Positions 24,807-26,285 of a stretch of DNA of 26,285 nt are shown one piece after another. The stretch lies in NCBI GenBank assembly GCA_036272915.1, contig DATAXV010000169.1, forward strand, positions 1-26,285. The letters are read 5' to 3'. How positions within the stretch are numbered: the first letter of the stretch is position 1; the number at the start of each line of letters is the position of its first letter. Origin of the DNA: DATAXV01 sp036272915. GTDB taxonomy: Bacteria > Chloroflexota > Dormibacteria > Dormibacterales > Dormibacteraceae. A program made the translations under genes and the position numbers. Below the pieces are notes generated by a model. The model saw only the letters and a program-made list of their open reading frames with translations. It was not told the origin of the DNA and made no database searches.

Positions 24807-25946
24807 ATGCTCGGGCCTCCTGTGTTGAGAGTCCTCGGCGCGCTCGCGACGGCCGTTCTCGCCGTCAGCCTGTCGGCGTCCGCCGTCGCCGCCTGCGGCG
24901 CCATGGTGTCGCCAACCGGCGCCAACGACCGGGTGCAGGGGTTCGACGCCATGATCTCCTTCGACGGCAGCCGCGAGCAGGTGCTCACCCAGGTCGCCTA
25001 CAACACACCTGAGGGGCAGCGCCCGGCGTCCAGCTTCGGCTGGCTGATGCCGCTCCCGGCCGCCCCAGAGGTCGCCCGAGGCGACATCGACCAGCTCGAC
25101 ATCGCCCTCGCCATCACCACGCCGCCGGATCCCTCCGCCTACCAGTTCCAGCCCTTCCCCGGAAGCGAGAACGGTGCCGGCGCGCCGGCCACGGGCGGCG
25201 TCGAGGTCATCGGCTCGGCCACCGTCGGTCCGCTCCAGTTCGTGACGCTGCAGGCCGGCGACGCCGCCGCTCTGGGCCGGTGGCTGGTGGAGAACGGCTA
25301 CGCCTGGAAGCCGGGCCAGCAGCCGGCCATACAGCGCTACCTTGACCAGGGCTGGGTGATCGAGGCGGCGAGGGCGGTCCCCGACGACACGGGGGCATCC
25401 ACCGGCGCGGTGGGGCCGATCCGCTTCACCTTCCCATCGACGCGGCTCGTCTACCCGATGGCGCTGCTCTCCGCCTCGCCGCAGCCGGAACTGGTGTCGG
25501 TCAGGCTGCTGCTGCTCACGCCCTACCGGCCGGTGTCCACCTCCTACGCGCAGGCCGACGCGCGGTTCGACGGGGCCGGGTACTACCAGCCGTCGCCGGA
25601 TCAGCTCGACCTGCTCTACTCGGCACCCCTCGGCGCGGGTGGCCGCAGAGCGGTCACCACGCATGACGCCGCGGGGCGGATCATGGTGCCATCCCATCCC
25701 TGGCTGACCCGCTACGAGGCGACCTGGAGGTCGTCGCGGATGACCAAGGACCTCTCCTTCGCCCGGTCGGCGAAACAGGACCCGATCACGTACGCGCCCC
25801 TGATCAACCGGCTTCAGGCCGGAGAGAACGCGCAGCAGGCCCGCTTCTTCGGCCTCTTGCTGGGCCTCCCGCTGGTGGTCCTGCTCGCCATCGCCGGCGG
25901 CGCCGTCTGGCTGCTTATGCGCCGCCGACGCCGGCCCTCCGCCTGA
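24807..25946 (+). CDS. DUF2330-type secreted, membrane-anchored protein
   Basis: A protein of about 375 residues. It has a signal peptide ('VLGALATAVLAVSLSASAVAACG'), an extracytoplasmic domain that begins with 'ACGAMV', and one C-terminal membrane helix ('FFGLLLGLPLVVLLAIAGGAVWLLM') followed by a basic tail. The DUF2330 pattern is visible: the early 'ACG', 'FDGSREQVLTQVAYNTPEG', then 'FGWLMPLPAAPEV', 'LQFVTLQAGDAAALGRWLVENGY' and 'PIRFTFPSTRLVYPM'. Function of the family is unknown. Starts: ATG at 24807 or GTG at 24822. A TATGCT hexamer at 24806-24811 overlaps the ATG and would favour the GTG. It converges on egtD with a 39-bp gap that holds a perfect 12-bp palindrome (25969-25980). Confidence 0.8.
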   Translation: MLGPPVLRVLGALATAVLAVSLSASAVAACGAMVSPTGANDRVQGFDAMISFDGSREQVLTQVAYNTPEGQRPASSFGWLMPLPAAPEVARGDIDQLDIALAITTPPDPSAYQFQPFPGSENGAGAPATGGVEVIGSATVGPLQFVTLQAGDAAALGRWLVENGYAWKPGQQPAIQRYLDQGWVIEAARAVPDDTGASTGAVGPIRFTFPSTRLVYPMALLSASPQPELVSVRLLLLTPYRPVSTSYAQADARFDGAGYYQPSPDQLDLLYSAPLGAGGRRAVTTHDAAGRIMVPSHPWLTRYEATWRSSRMTKDLSFARSAKQDPITYAPLINRLQAGENAQQARFFGLLLGLPLVVLLAIAGGAVWLLMRRRRRPSA

Positions 25947-25985
25947 TCGCCCGGTAGGGGCTGCCGGCCCTCGGCCGAGGAAGCG

Positions 25986-26285
25986 TCAGATGGGGGCCGC
26001 CAACACCAATCCGAACCGATCCTCGGGGTCGGTGAACCAGTCCACCGACCGCAGGCCGGCCGCCGCCAGCATCTCCTCGGTCGACTCCCTGGTGAACTTG
26101 GCCGAGATCTCGGTTCTGACCAGCTCGCCCTCCTCGAACTCCAGCTCCAGCCCGGCGGCGGGGATCCGTACCCGCTGCCGGCGCAGCGAGCGGAGGTCGG
26201 TCTCGATCCGGGAGCGCTCCTCGCTGTATCGGGAGACGTGGGCGAAGCAGCCGACCTCGAAGTCGGCGCCCAGCTCGCGGTTGAG
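25986..26285 (-). CDS. egtD: L-histidine N(alpha)-methyltransferase EgtD, C-terminal part
   Basis: The minus-strand frame is open to the right window edge and ends in TGA at 25988-25986. The visible 99 residues begin 'LNRELGADFEVGCFAHVSRY' and continue with 'RIETDLRSLRRQRVRIPAAG', 'LVRTEISAKFTRE' and 'AAAGLRSVDWFTDPEDRFGL'. This is the usual C-terminal end of EgtD, including the E-x-S segment near the histidine-binding site. EgtD makes hercynine (trimethylhistidine) from histidine and SAM, the first step of ergothioneine synthesis. The start and SAM motifs lie outside the window. The upstream neighbours (egtB, egtC) would be expected beyond the right edge. Confidence 0.85.
   Translation of the reverse strand, partial: LNRELGADFEVGCFAHVSRYSEERSRIETDLRSLRRQRVRIPAAGLELEFEEGELVRTEISAKFTRESTEEMLAAAGLRSVDWFTDPEDRFGLVLAAPI

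Noticed and set aside
24014..24988. N-terminal extension of the WS/DGAT frame to 772 residues
   Set aside because: The extra 325 residues are antisense to the HAD phosphatase gene, and WS/DGAT homology begins at the ATG at 24013.
25969..25980. Perfect 12-bp palindrome CCTCGGCCGAGG between convergent DUF2330 and egtD genes, as a terminator
   Set aside because: As RNA it would leave only four base pairs around a tetraloop and has no T tract, so terminator function is not supported.

Overview
This is a G+C-rich chromosomal window (roughly 70% by eye) with densely packed genes on both strands. Third codon positions are almost always G or C, and many shadow reading frames stay open as a result. 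The gene content (WS/DGAT-type acyltransferase, ergothioneine gene egtD, GH15 amylase/trehalase, MocR/PPOX pair, DUF2330, Mycophage-type holin-4 membrane protein) and the start signals fit an actinobacterium-like lineage, Dormibacterota or a soil Chloroflexota. I cannot settle the phylum from this window. No tRNA, rRNA, CRISPR array, insertion sequence or intact prophage was seen. No stretch longer than about 230 bases lacks a gene; the largest gaps are 3020-3199, 11488-11651 and 21439-21596.

Layout. 1-2187 (+): end of a membrane protein, a voltage-sensor-type K+ channel and an EamA transporter. 2114-3019 (-): an unknown tail-anchored protein. 3200-6368 (-): a PerR-like regulator followed 10 bp later by aconitase, divergent from a VIT/MbfA-like iron transporter gene (6449-6946 +), with a perfect 9-10-9 palindrome between them. 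7001-11487 (-): pyrophosphatase, small membrane protein, 4-alpha-glucanotransferase and GH15 glucosidase, which look like one transcription unit. 11652-13406 (+): leader ORF, COG3618 amidohydrolase, methyltransferase. 13268-14095 (-): a Fic-domain gene truncated at both ends. 14064-16124: a MocR regulator divergent from its PPOX flavoprotein partner. 16134-16853 (+): a lipoprotein. 16856-18046 (-): glutaryl-CoA-dehydrogenase-like enzyme, divergent from a GT4 glycosyltransferase (18171-19301 +). 19308-20437 (-): two coupled genes that look like primosome or helicase-loader proteins, behind a LexA-type SOS box. 20546-21438 (-): LigB-type dioxygenase family protein with a leader ORF. 21597-21971 (+): holin-4-like membrane protein. 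21931-24013 (-): glutamine amidotransferase-like protein and WS/DGAT acyltransferase. 24086-25946 (+): HAD phosphatase and DUF2330 protein. 25986-26285 (-): 3' end of egtD.

Main points. (1) The iron/peroxide module has all five PerR metal ligands at PerR spacing and is apparently co-transcribed with an oxidant-sensitive Fe-S enzyme. (2) A GAAC-N4-GTTC box precedes the two putative replication genes. (3) Two unrelated genes share the same leader architecture: strong Shine-Dalgarno, an 18-20 codon Arg/Gly-rich ORF, and a TGATG junction. (4) A TANNNT -10 hexamer lies 6-7 nt upstream of the start codon of several genes, which implies leaderless mRNAs. (5) A Fic gene has lost its N-terminal regulatory region. 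All functions are inferred by eye from motifs; no database search was run.
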